Source: Symbiodinium natans
Taxonomy: Eukaryota; Sar; Dinophyceae; Suessiales; Symbiodiniaceae
NCBI GenBank assembly: GCA_905221605.1
Contig: CAJNDS010002071.1
Coordinates: forward strand, 1 to 64,000
DNA length: 64,000 nt
Direction: 5' to 3'
Part shown: positions 10,375 through 19,850 of the stretch, one piece after another
Layout of the letters: each line of letters starts with the position of its first letter
How positions within the stretch are numbered: the first letter of the stretch is position 1
Notes under the pieces: generated by a model
Databases searched by the model: none
What the model was told of the DNA's origin: nothing
Seen by the model: the letters and a program-made list of their open reading frames with translations, nothing else
Translations under genes and position numbers: made by a program

Positions 10375-10733
10375 GGCTGCGAGGCCGGGGTGCGGGGATG
10401 CCTTAGTGATCGAATTGCGCCAAGACGCTGCAGCATGAGACGGACTTTGTCCCTGTAATACATATATTATTGCCTACGCCCCTTAGATTGCTCGAAGAAC
10501 ATACCTATTTGGTCATATTATATACGGCTTGTAGGGCTTACTCATCAAGTACTTACTACGTAATGCGTATTGGTTGTTTCTTACTCGCTTTTACTATTTA
10601 CTTATGGCTGGCTGCTTGCTACTTACTTTTTACTTGCTACTTATTGTTGTTGACAATATATGCTTCCAGCTCCGGTTCCACGCGCAGGCTCCCGTCAGGC
10701 ATGCAACGCAGCAGTGATCCTTTTTTGCTTACA

Positions 10734-10943
10734 CTACGCCGGTTTTCGCCTAAACTTATAAAGATATAACTGATCGAATTGCGCCAAGAATTGCTCGAAC
10801 TCACAAATGACGACCTTATTGTTCATGGCTCGCTTAGTACCTACGTATCCGTAAACCATACGGGCATGTGCCATCAGCAGCCGGTGCAGAGCCCATCCCT
10901 TGCAAGGACGGCGTAACTTTCTTCTTTGGCAAGCGTGCTCCAT
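10734..10943 (-). CDS. possible short coding fragment, unknown
   Basis: Minus-strand frame of 69 codons from MEHACQRRKLRR to the stop. It lies upstream of the helicase gene in the copy-1-specific segment. Composition is basic with a hydrophobic/acidic end (VVICEFEQFLAQFDQ). No family is recognised, and it may be an exon, a decayed gene or chance. Confidence 0.25.
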   Translation of the reverse strand: MEHACQRRKLRRPCKGWALHRLLMAHARMVYGYVGTKRAMNNKVVICEFEQFLAQFDQLYLYKFRRKPA

Positions 10944-11115
10944 TTCAGCCGGCGCTCACACAGCTGCCATGGCCTGACGCAAGGGGGATACCCAAGTTAT
11001 TGATGAGTATAACAGTATAACACAGAAAAAGCAGACAGCTCACTCTCAGGCTCCGACTTCCTCGGGCTGTAACCTCGTAAGCAGAGCACTTTGCACAGGA
11101 ACTCTCACATTGTAA

Positions 11116-11406
11116 TTACATGCTCCTGCGTTGGCCGCGAATCTGTCTAGAGCCCTTCTTCCCGTAAGGCCGAAGCGGCGCTCGGATGATGGTGATCTCC
11201 TTCACGCACGTAACCCGGGTCCAATGCTCGCACGGGAAGTTATCCTCGCTCACCACGCGAAGTCCCCACGCACCTGCGATGGAGCTCAGGAAGCCTTTAT
11301 GAAGTAGGAACCCCATGCCCCGACCTTCGCCCCAGTGCTCTGCCGCGAGGCGCCGGGCCAGGGTCCACACCTTCATATTGAAGTGGACCTGCGCGCGGAT
11401 TTCCAA
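11116..11406 (-). CDS. possible coding fragment, unknown
   Basis: Minus-strand frame of 96 codons with protein-like composition (for example WTLARRLAAEHWGEGRG and GAWGLRVVSED), on the same strand as the helicase. The frame stays open upstream of the first Met, so it may be an exon. It is found only in copy 1. No family is recognised; the balanced composition, rather than similarity, is the reason to list it. Confidence 0.35.
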   Translation of the reverse strand: MEIRAQVHFNMKVWTLARRLAAEHWGEGRGMGFLLHKGFLSSIAGAWGLRVVSEDNFPCEHWTRVTCVKEITIIRAPLRPYGKKGSRQIRGQRRSM

Positions 11407-11932
11407 AGCACGCGCTCTCGCACAGGCATAATTTAGGAAATTCTAGTCAGCGCTTTATCGGACTCGACTTGCCTCCTCATCTAGGACGTGTCCACCGAGG
11501 CCAAGGATGATGCGGACCGTCTTCCTTGAAGGCGCCCGCGTGACCTTGCGCACGCTCTGGATCACAGGCATGACCTGTGGAGTCAGGAATGGCAAATTAG
11601 CGACATATGTCACGACACGATGTCCAGCTAACGCGCCTCGGCCAAGGAGCTGCGCGTGGCGGAAGGGGGGATGAACTGCTGATGAGCAAGCTGCTTCCAG
11701 GACATGGTATGGGGCCGACTACTTAAAGTAATATTCTTCTTCTTGTGAGTGTTCAGAACTCGTATCACTTCCGACTTCGTGCCTGCATATATTATTACAT
11801 ACTGCTTGCCCCATGTTGCGTATTGCTTTGTTTACTTACTTGCTTGCTTACTAGTTGTTGCTGTTGACTATTTACTACGTATGATTTCTTGCTGTTGCTG
11901 GTGCGTTTTTTTTTGAATTCGTTCCTTACCTA

Positions 11933-12268
11933 TTGGGTTACCGTAAAATCAAAAAAGACTTTATGAAAAAATGGTTAGTGCGAAAACTGCTAAAATTCGT
12001 GTTTTTCTCATTTCGCCGATTTCGCCGTTACTATGCCCTGGCTTATAAAAACAAGAATCCCGAGTTCTTTTCTGTGGCCGGCGTAGCACGTTCGACGGAT
12101 TTGGGGCAGCAAAAACGGGTGCGTTTTTGCTTAAAATTGACCTCCGAAAAAAAACGCGTTTCTTGCTGGGACAAGGCAGGGGGCATGCTTGGCCGGGCTG
12201 GCGGAATGGCTTCCCTTGGCTTTAAAAACCAGGGTCAGTCAGGTCTGAGTGACGCCAGCCAGTTCTGA
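11933..12268 (+). CDS. small plus-strand frame partly conserved in both element copies
   Basis: Frame of 111 codons, basic, containing RRFRRYYALAYKNKNPEFF. Copy 2 (21735-22010) keeps most of the residues but has a different start because of an extra base in an A-run, and its differences are often amino-acid changing. Conservation may simply reflect recent duplication. It may instead be a structural or promoter segment read from the other strand. Confidence 0.2.
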   Translation: MGYRKIKKDFMKKWLVRKLLKFVFFSFRRFRRYYALAYKNKNPEFFSVAGVARSTDLGQQKRVRFCLKLTSEKKRVSCWDKAGGMLGRAGGMASLGFKNQGQSGLSDASQF

Positions 12269-12297
12269 GTGACGGTCAGTCAGTTCTGAGTGACGCC
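12231..12297. repeat. GTCAGTCAG short inverted/tandem repeats, copy 1
   Basis: Three to four copies of a 20-21 bp word of the form GTCAGTCAGTTCTGAGTGACG. In copy 2 (21990-22058) the same words are closer to perfect palindromes (CGTCAGTCA with TGACTGACG). Position next to the C-tract is conserved between copies. Confidence 0.65.
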
Positions 12298-12311
12298 CTC
12301 AGTTTTTTCAC

Positions 12312-12660
12312 AACCCCCCCCCCCCCCCCCCCCGCCCCCCCCCCCACCCCCCCCACCCACCCCCCCCCCCCCCCCCCACCCCCCCACCCCCACCCCCCCC
12401 CACCCCCACCCCCCCCACCACCCCCTTACCCCACACCCTACCCCACCCCCTACCCCCCCCCCTCTACCCCCCCCCTCCTACCCCCGCCCTACCCCCTCCC
12501 TGCCCGCCCCCCCCCTCCCCCCCCCCCATACCCCACCCCCCCAAACCCCCTTCCCTACCCCCCCCCTACCCTCCCGCCCCCTTTACCCCCACCCTAACCC
12601 CCCCCCGTTCATACCCCCCTCCCCCACCCCTGCCTACCGCCCGCCCCCCCTCCGACCGCC
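12312..12660. repeat. C-tract, copy 1
   Basis: About 350 bp that is almost entirely C with scattered A and T. The coding strand of the element is therefore G-rich here, upstream of the helicase gene. The counterpart in copy 2 is 22065-22250. Open frames (poly-Pro) are artefacts of composition. Confidence 0.9.
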
Positions 12661-12916
12661 CCTCGAAATTGGCGCCAACTATGATGGTTTTACAGATTGT
12701 TTTTTAAATTTAAAACCCTAAACCCTAAAAGGAATAGGTTTGGGTGGTTGGGCCGCCTCCTGAACGGCGCGGGGTGGGTATATGTTGGTCGGCCTGCAGT
12801 AAGCGGGCCGAAGAGCCGCTTTTACAGCAAGCACGCCGTCCACCGCAAGAACTGCACTAGTACAGACGTCTCACCCGTGCCCGGAAATTCAACACCCCAT
12901 TTGGGAAAAGGCGCGA

Positions 12917-13025
12917 AAACCCTAAACCCTAAACCCTAAACCCTAAACCCTAAACCCTAAACCCTAAACCCTAAACCCTAAACCCTAAACCCTAAACCCT
13001 AAACCCTAAACCCTAAACCCTAAAC
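12917..13025 (+). repeat. telomere-type CCCTAAA array 2
   Basis: About 15 perfect copies of CCCTAAA between the right end of copy 1 and the left end of copy 2, in the same orientation as arrays 1 and 3. It is the shared boundary of two tandem elements. Confidence 0.97.
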
Positions 13026-13399
13026 TACGGCCAAAGCGCCGCCGCCCCACAGGCGGCGGCGGCCAAAGCGCCCCTCGCTACTTTTGCGACTTGCTGTCCC
13101 AAATGGAATGATGCATGCCACGGAACATTACAAGTAGCACGTGCGTGGCACCACAAGCGTGGAGCTGTTCTCATTAGGGACAGTATGCCTGTCCCTTGGC
13201 GTACGCCAATAAGACTATATATTATAGATAATACCTTAAACCCTAAACCGGAGCTTGGTGACGTGCTGTTTGGGGGCAGGTCCCAGGAAGCTTAAAAAGG
13301 TCTCAGAAGGCTCCTGAGGGCTTGAAAAAGGCTTAGAAAGCTTCAAACAGCCTCCAAATGGCTTTGCAAGCCATAAACCCCCCAAAAAAGGCCTGAGAG

Positions 13400-15000
13400 G
13401 CCCCGCGCTCTTCAATGCCTAATTTTGGTCAAAGGGGGGTCGCATTTTTGAATTTTAAAGGCAAAATAGTCTTCGGAGACCCCCCCTTGCCTCAAACTCC
13501 GACCCCCCCTTGAAAGGGAAAGTTTGCCTCCAAAAACAGACCAAATGAAGGGGACCCCAGGATCGGCGCGGGTCCCAGTTAAAAATGCGATTTTTTAAGA
13601 CTGAAATCGACGGTTCTGGGTGAGCTCTGGTTTTCTGGATTTTCGACCAAACCGAGCCTTCACCGGTTTCAGAATTCAAGTTTTCACGGTTTTTCAAGGT
13701 TTTTCAGAGTTTTCAGTGTTTTTCAAGGTTTTTCAATGTTTTTCAGGATATTTCAGGGTTTTTAACCCTCAATTCTGATGAAGGGCCGCCCCGCGACCTT
13801 TTCACAGCCTAGTTTTGGTCAAGAGGGGGTCGCATTTTTCAATTTTAAAGGCAAAATAGTCTCTGGAGACCCCCCCTTGCCTCAAACTCCGACCCCACTT
13901 GACATGGAAAGTTTGTTTCAAAAAGGCCTCCCAATACTGAAATCGATGGTTTTGGGCGCCCATCCATTTTATCGCCAAAAGGGCCAGGAAAGCACCAAAA
14001 AGCCCTCAAGGGCTACCAAAAGGCTTTAAAAGCCACCAAAGGCCTTCAAAAAGCCTCCCAAAAAGCCGGAAGCCCAGGATTTGCCAGACCCACTATTAAA
14101 AATGCGATTTTTGAGTACTGGAATCGATGGTTTTGGGCGCCCATCCATTTTATCGCCAAAAGGGCCAGGAAAGCCCCAAAAAGCCCTCAAGGGCTACCAA
14201 AAGGCTTTAAAAGCCACCAAAGGGCTTCAAAAAGCCTCCCAAAAAGCCGGAAGCCCAGGATTTGCCAGACCCGCTATTAAAAATGCGATTTTGTAATACT
14301 GATCCATTTTATCGCCAAAAGGGCCAGGAAAGCCCCAAAAAGCCCTCAAGGGCTACCAAAAGGCTTTAAAAGCCACCAAAGGGCTTCAAAAAGCCTCCCA
14401 AAAAGCCGGAAGCCCAGGATTTGCCAGACCCGCAAAAAAAATGCGATTTTTTAGTACTGAAATCGATGGTTTTGGGCGCGCCCATCCATTTTATCGCCAA
14501 AAGGGCCAGGAAAGCCCCAAAAAGCCCTCAAGGGCTACCAAAAGGCTTTAAAAGCCACCAAAGGGCTTCAAAAAGCCTCCCAAAAAGCCGGAAGCCCAGG
14601 ATTTGCCAGACCCGCTATTAAAAATGCGATTTTTTAGTACTGAAATCGATGGTTTTCAAAAAGCCTCCCAAAAAGCCGGAAGCCCAGGATTTGCCAGACC
14701 CGCTATTAAAAATGCGATTTTTAAATACTGAAAATCGATGGTTTTGGGCGCCCATCCATTTTATCCCCAAAAGGGCCAGGAAAGCCCCAAAAAGCCCTCA
14801 AGGGCTACCAAAAGGCGTTAAAAGCCACCAAAAGGCTTCAAAAAGTCTCCCAAAAAGCCGGAAGCGCAGGATTTGCCAGACCCGCTATAAAAAATGCGAA
14901 TGTACCGAAATCGATTGTTTTGGGCACGCCTCCATTTTACACCCAAAAAAGCCAGGAAAGCTACAGGAAACCCCCAAGGGCTACCAAAAGGCTTGAAAGG
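13400..15000. repeat. 181-bp satellite and GGTCAAGGGGGGGTCG modules, copy 2
   Basis: The left part holds two copies of the GGTCAAG(A/G)GGGGGTCG module (about 13428 and 13817) separated by a run of TTTTTCAAGG/TTTTTCAGTG words. From about 13930 to 14950 there are six or so satellite units homologous to those of copy 1, some shortened (around 14300 and 14650). Unit number and order differ from copy 1. Confidence 0.8.
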
Positions 15001-15820
15001 TCACCAAATGACCCCATAATTTTCTGGATCTTGGGGTTTATGGGGGCGGAAGTGCGTTGTTCGGAAGCCTAAAAAAGCATCCAATGGCATCCAACAAGCA
15101 TAAAGGAAGGATCGGAACGCAAGCAAGGACACAAGCAGCAGAAGCCTGAAGCTGCACTTGCCAAGAAGGCTGCGCTGTGATGTTTTGCACTGAGCTCGCC
15201 TATTGTCACATCATGTCCTGTCCATTGGTTACGGACTTGCCACAGCCATATCACAAATCTGTACATAAGACAGCGGGCAAGCGCAAAGAACCAGCACAAG
15301 CTAGTGTCGCTATACACCTTTGGCCGGCGTGAAATGGTGAGGGGTCACGTGGCCGATGAATCGCCAATCCGCGTCTCGCTGGACGCGAGAAAGTGCTACA
15401 TAGCCCCGCGTTCGCAACATCCAGCCAGATGGTCACGTGGTCGAGAGTGGCACCTTGCACCTTTTGCAACGTGATGGCGTAACCCAGTCGAAGAGGCAGG
15501 TAAGTCACCCTGCGCAACTCCCCCATCACCTCGAACTCGTCGTCGGTATACGGGAAAACTGTGACGATGTTGCCGACACGGGTGCGCAGCACCACACTGT
15601 GTTGCTGGACGTCCACCACCACGGCAGTCATGCCATTCACGAAGTGGAGCTCCTTGTTGACGTTGCGAGTGAGCGTCACCCGCATGCCGGACACGGTTTT
15701 AAACCAGGGTGTTTGCCCCCCCCGCCCTGCCCGGCCGGCATGCCTAGCTTTTGTTTTCCTCTTGAGAATTTCTTGCGATGCATGACATGAAGATTTTCTC
15801 TTGAGGATTCCACAGTTTGC

Positions 15821-16513
15821 TTGGCATGTTTTCCAATCCTTTTTGGTCCGGCAGTTTCTTGCTCGATTGGGACCGGCAGGTCTCGACCTCGCATGGCACT
15901 CGAAAGTGCACCCCTCTCCTGCTCACTGCTGCGCCCGACACCACTTCTGCTCATTGCCGAAGCTGACGCATTTGCTGATGCGTCCCTGTGCGGCCTCGGA
16001 GGGTACATCTCTTGGCCTTCCGGGAAATGCTCCTGGTTTAGTGTCACCTTGACTTCTGAGGATGTGGCGCGATTGTGCGATGTCATGCCTGCACCTTTGC
16101 AATCGCACATTGCCGCCTTAGAATTGCTGGCTCAGCTTTGTCTCTTGTGGATCACTCATGCTGCGCTTCCTGGGTGCTGTACGGCACTAGAGGTGGCGCT
16201 GCGCTGCGATAATTCGGCAGCAGAAGCAGCTGCTCACAAAGGGTTGTCGTCTGTTCGTTCTCTTGCCTGGGTTCTTCGCAGGTTCTATGCTTGCGAGCAA
16301 AGCTTCAATATTCGAGCTGCTCCAGAACATATCCCGGGTTACCGCAATGTGCTGGCCGACGAGCTGAGTCGCCTCGGCACCTCCTTTGGCGCTGGAAGAC
16401 CGCTGTGCTCCACCACTCGCAGAGCTGCTGCGTGCCCCCACTCGGCTCCGGCTGGGCCCTCCGCCTGCATCTGCTCGCTGGCCATCCTACCTCGAGCAGC
16501 TTGCGTAGTCTGA
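15821..16513 (+). pseudogene. retroelement RNase H domain remnant
   Basis: Plus-strand frame with the conserved acidic residues of the RNase H that follows reverse transcriptase in Ty3/DIRS-like retroelements: ADASLCGLGG (first Asp), HIAALELLA (Glu), LRCDNSAAEAA (second Asp) and NVLADELSRLG (final Asp). The upstream reverse transcriptase core is missing, and the downstream sequence loses similarity to anything recognised. The role in a complete element is removal of the RNA strand of the RNA-DNA hybrid. The lineage (DIRS-like or Ty3-like) cannot be fixed from this piece. Confidence 0.75.
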
Positions 16514-16519
16514 TCCAGA

Positions 16520-16930
16520 TCTTGCGGGTGATTAAAAAGAGTGCCTTGCATTCGGACCTGGGAGTCCGTGCATTGGGTTTCCCGATTTTTTCCTTCTTTC
16601 CTTTCTTCGGGGTCTTCCCCTGGCGGGTCGTGAAACGATTTCTTTGTCGGTGTGCCTTCGACCGCGTTTCGGGTTTGGGTTCGACTTTTCGGATTGCCCG
16701 GGACCGCTGTTTCGGGCTGCGTCCGTCGTCGATCCCCGTTGCCTTCGGGTCGGCACCGATTTGGTTTACTCGCCAATTCGACTCGTGTTGAATAAAAGGA
16801 GTGAAGGATTGATCTTTTCGGGGAACCCATTTTCTACTGATACATTTGGATATTCGTGTCTGAATGATGGATATCTTTTCCTTATCAGTATTGGGATTCG
16901 TGCATGAACGTATACGGACAGTAGGGGTGC
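16520..16930. other. 3' part of the nested insertion, no gene seen
   Basis: Sequence after the RNase H remnant. The helicase frame of copy 2 reads through it antisense for about 200 codons of Lys/Arg-rich sequence, which is chance read-through rather than a fused domain. Confidence 0.6.
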
Positions 16931-19552
16931 AAACTATGTGGATAGGGATTTGCGCAGGCTGGCAATCCATCAGCTTACCCCCGGGACCATAGTTGTCGAC
17001 GTTGCTTTCGGGATCCCCAGGCACGGTGCAAACGGGCTCCGAATCGCCGAACAAGGCGTCGATGGCCAGGTCGTTCAGCAGGGCGGCGTTGCACCTTGTG
17101 ATTGTCACAAAGGTACTTGTCGGGGCAGCAGCGAGCATGTCTCGCATGTCGAGCACGGTGGGATCTGGCGAAACTCCGGGCCTGTCCGGCATTGCGCGAT
17201 ACCCCCGTATCAAGTTCAGGAGCTGCTGCCTGGAGGGCTTGGCCGTGCGCAGCAGCTCGAGTTTCCACCGCAGTTCCGAGCATTTACAGCGACGCATAGT
17301 CTTCAGATGCCGCACCACGACCTGCGATCGCCACCGGGGGCTGTCCGAGGCACGTGTGGGGTCCATGCCTCGCAGCTGGTGGAAATCCCCAACGAACACC
17401 AAGGCCGGTCTTCGCTCGGCGTTGTCCCAGAGTCGCAGCAGGCGCTCGAACGTCGATTTGGAAAGCTGCCCGACCTCATCGATGACGACCAAGTCGAAAA
17501 AGGTCATGGCATCCCAGGTTTCGTTCTCAGGCTTGTGCAACAAGAACATGCCGTGGAGGGTGTCCACGTCGAGGTCCGGGAATTTCTCCCTGTAGCTGCT
17601 GGCCAACACTCCAGTAGGGCACGCGATGCCGATGTGAGCGCCGGCTTCCACGGCGCGGCGGATGGCGACCTCCACGCACGTGGACTTGCCACTGCCCGCT
17701 GGTCCAAGGATGCACAGCGGCCGCCCCTTGCGAGGAGCGCGCTCCAAGCGAGTTTCAGTGAAGTTGCGCAAATCTTCGGCCGTGGCCTCGTCCGGATACC
17801 GCCTCTGCACGGCCCACTCGACCATTTCGCGGACGTTGTCCACCGCCATCACTTGCTCGGGATCCAGCGCCCCTCGAAATCCCAGTTCTGGCGCCGCAAA
17901 CAGGCCCGGTATGGGCACCGGGTCGTCTTCCAAATTGAGCGCGCCAGTGAGGTAGGCGTCGACGACGGCCGTGTGTGCCTCCAGCATGGCCAGGATGTTG
18001 CGGACGTGCGCGTCCCGATACCCTTCCAGCTGCAGCTCTCTCTGCACTTCCATCGGGCGGCGCCACAAGCCGGGGCGCCGAAGCAGACATAAGGCCAACA
18101 TGCGGTAACCTTCCGGCACGCCCAATACGCGGTCGTCCCAGAGTTCATCTACTTCCCGAAAAGGCACGTTGAGAAGGAGCCATTGCCCGTAGAAGGAGTC
18201 CTTGAGCCGGCTGTGCAGCTGAGCAACAACAGCGACGCGGCGGCGGCCCCCACCACGTATTGTGGATCGCCGGCGCCCGTCCTTGTTGGACAGCCGCATG
18301 TATTCCAGCAGCGTGCAATCGTTGTCTCTCCACTCACACTCCATGTACTTCTTCTCCCACTCGCCGGGCGGGCCAGTCCAGGAACAGCGCACGCTGAGGC
18401 GCCGCATCACAGGGGTCGCGATGACCTGCCGGAAGAACTGCGCACCCAGCTGCAGCCACATCTCGGGCTCGAGCGGATGGTACTCTGACAGGATCCGCCG
18501 CGCCAAGTGGTAGGCCGACGCCTCCTCATTCAGCCAGGTTGTGGCGAAGGAGTCGCTGAACTTGGCTGCGTAGCTGGCAACATACTGCAGCAGCAGAGCT
18601 CGGCCGTCCCCCGTCAGCACGTCCATGTGGCACTGCATGGCTGCTATGACATCAGACAAGAAAGCTCGTACGTGCGCCGCCTTGGCGCTCTGAGGATGGT
18701 GTAGCAAGATGCGGCCGCTGGCTTCGTCGAAAGTCGTCGGGTCTTCTCGCAAAGGCCAAGCGCTGCTGTCGTAATCCAACTGCGAGTCCTCGACCAAGTC
18801 CTTCATCTCCGGCTCGTCTTCCGCCAAGTCGGCTCGCAGGATGTTGGACCAGTCCACGGCCGGCATGTTCTTCATCCAAACCAAAAGGTGGAGATGGGCA
18901 CGGCCGGATCCGTGGTAGTTCTGCGCTTGCCCCACATGTCGTTTCCGCTTGCCGTCCTGGAACTCTAGTCGACCGAAGATCTCGACGACCGTGTCAGTCT
19001 GGCCGCTGTCGGCAGCTGCCAGGACGTGCTCTCTCCAGCACCGATGCTTCGCTTTGAGGTTTCGCTTGTTGGTGCCACATATGAGTCCTTCGGCGACTTG
19101 AGTCAGAAGGTGCGCCAGGTGGAAAGTCTCCGCAGCTGGGAGATTGGTCCGGGTGCGCAGCATCTTCTTGAGCTCGTCTTCCAACCAGACGTGATACGGG
19201 GCAGACGGCTCGAAGGGCGACACAGTGATGAAGAGCGCAGGAAGGCCGATCTGCTTCACCACATCCACCAGCGCGGCATGCATATTGTGCCAGTACACAG
19301 GCGAGAAGTTTCTGCCGGCCAGGGCCATGCGAAGTGAGGTGCCGCCGCAGTGCTTAGCTCCGCCAAGGCTGCTCCATAGCCACAGGTCGTAGACAAATTG
19401 GGCGAGCTTCCAATCTGCGCCGTAGCCGATCACTCCGGAGAAGACCTTGGCGAGGAAGCTGGACTTGAAGCTCTGGCGCCACAACTGCTCCCCGTCCTGC
19501 GCATTCTCCTCGAACTCGGCCTCCTCGTCGGAGCTGTCGCCTCTCACCTGGT

Positions 19553-19850
19553 GTTGTTGCTGGAAGGGCAGAGGCGGCGGAGAAGGCGGATGAAAAGGTC
19601 CAGACGTGAGGCGTGGGAGAAGCCATGGAGCGCCATGGGGCGGGAAGGGCGGAGGGGGCGGGAACCATATGGAGCGCCGTGGAGCGGGAAGGGCGGATGG
19701 GGCGGAGCGGGAAGGGCGGAGGGGGCGGGGAGGGCGGAGAGGGCGGGCAGGCACTGGGACCCTTTAAAGTCAGCTGATAGGGTCCAAAGCCGTGAAGCCA
19801 TGGCATGAGCCATTAAGGGTGAGAGGCATGGGGCCATGAGGCCCTCCTGC
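19553..19850 (-). other. 0.3-kb insertion in the Rep-helicase copy 2, possibly intron-like
   Basis: Absent from copy 1, where the flanking codons are contiguous (RAGG...VRGDSS). Contains tandem GGGCGG(A/G) words (19600-19745, plus strand). On the coding strand it ends with a pyrimidine-rich run and CTTCCAG, then CAACACCAG before GTGAGAGG. The insertion introduces a stop in the upstream frame. Introner-like, satellite-like or simple insertion are all possible. Confidence 0.6.

Larger units (their letters stand above)
10640..11640 (-). other. segment of copy 1 absent from copy 2
   Basis: Sequence either side (upstream of 10640 and from GGCCAAGGAGCTG near 11638) is joined directly in copy 2 near 21370. 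The segment repeats the GATCGAATTGCGCCAAGA word that also lies just upstream of the helicase start (10409 and 10772). Two short minus-strand frames lie inside it (see separate entries). It is either a deletion in copy 2 or an insertion in copy 1. Confidence 0.65.
3185..12916 (-). mobile_element. telomere-bounded Helitron-type element, copy 1
   Basis: Unit of about 9.7 kb whose borders are defined by comparison with copy 2: both start directly after CCCTAAA with CGGCCAAAGCGCC and end at a conserved CCCCATTTGGGAAAAGG followed by CCCTAAA. In minus-strand order it holds a C-tract (G-rich on the coding strand), a GTCAGTCAG hairpin cluster, a conserved A-rich segment, a 1430-codon Rep-helicase gene, a 181-bp satellite and a terminal GC hairpin. 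It carries about 1 kb (10.64-11.64 kb) missing from copy 2. That it is mobile is inferred from the transposase family and duplication; no target-site duplication is visible because both flanks are telomeric repeat. Confidence 0.75.
15689..16933 (+). mobile_element. retroelement fragment nested in copy 2
   Basis: About 1.25 kb absent from copy 1 interrupts the helicase frame between CACATAG and GGCATGCGG (minus-strand reading). It holds an RNase H-like frame on the opposite strand. No long terminal repeat, poly(A) or target duplication is evident. Its borders, ACACGG on the left and a CGGACAGTAGGGGTGC stretch on the right, are set only by comparison with copy 1. It is probably a truncated insertion. 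Confidence 0.75.

Noticed and set aside
12290-12721. Poly-Pro frame of 143 codons
   Set aside because: It is the C-tract read in frame.
16305-16935. C-terminal Lys/Arg-rich extension of helicase copy 2
   Set aside because: It is antisense read-through of the nested retroelement fragment, not a fused domain.
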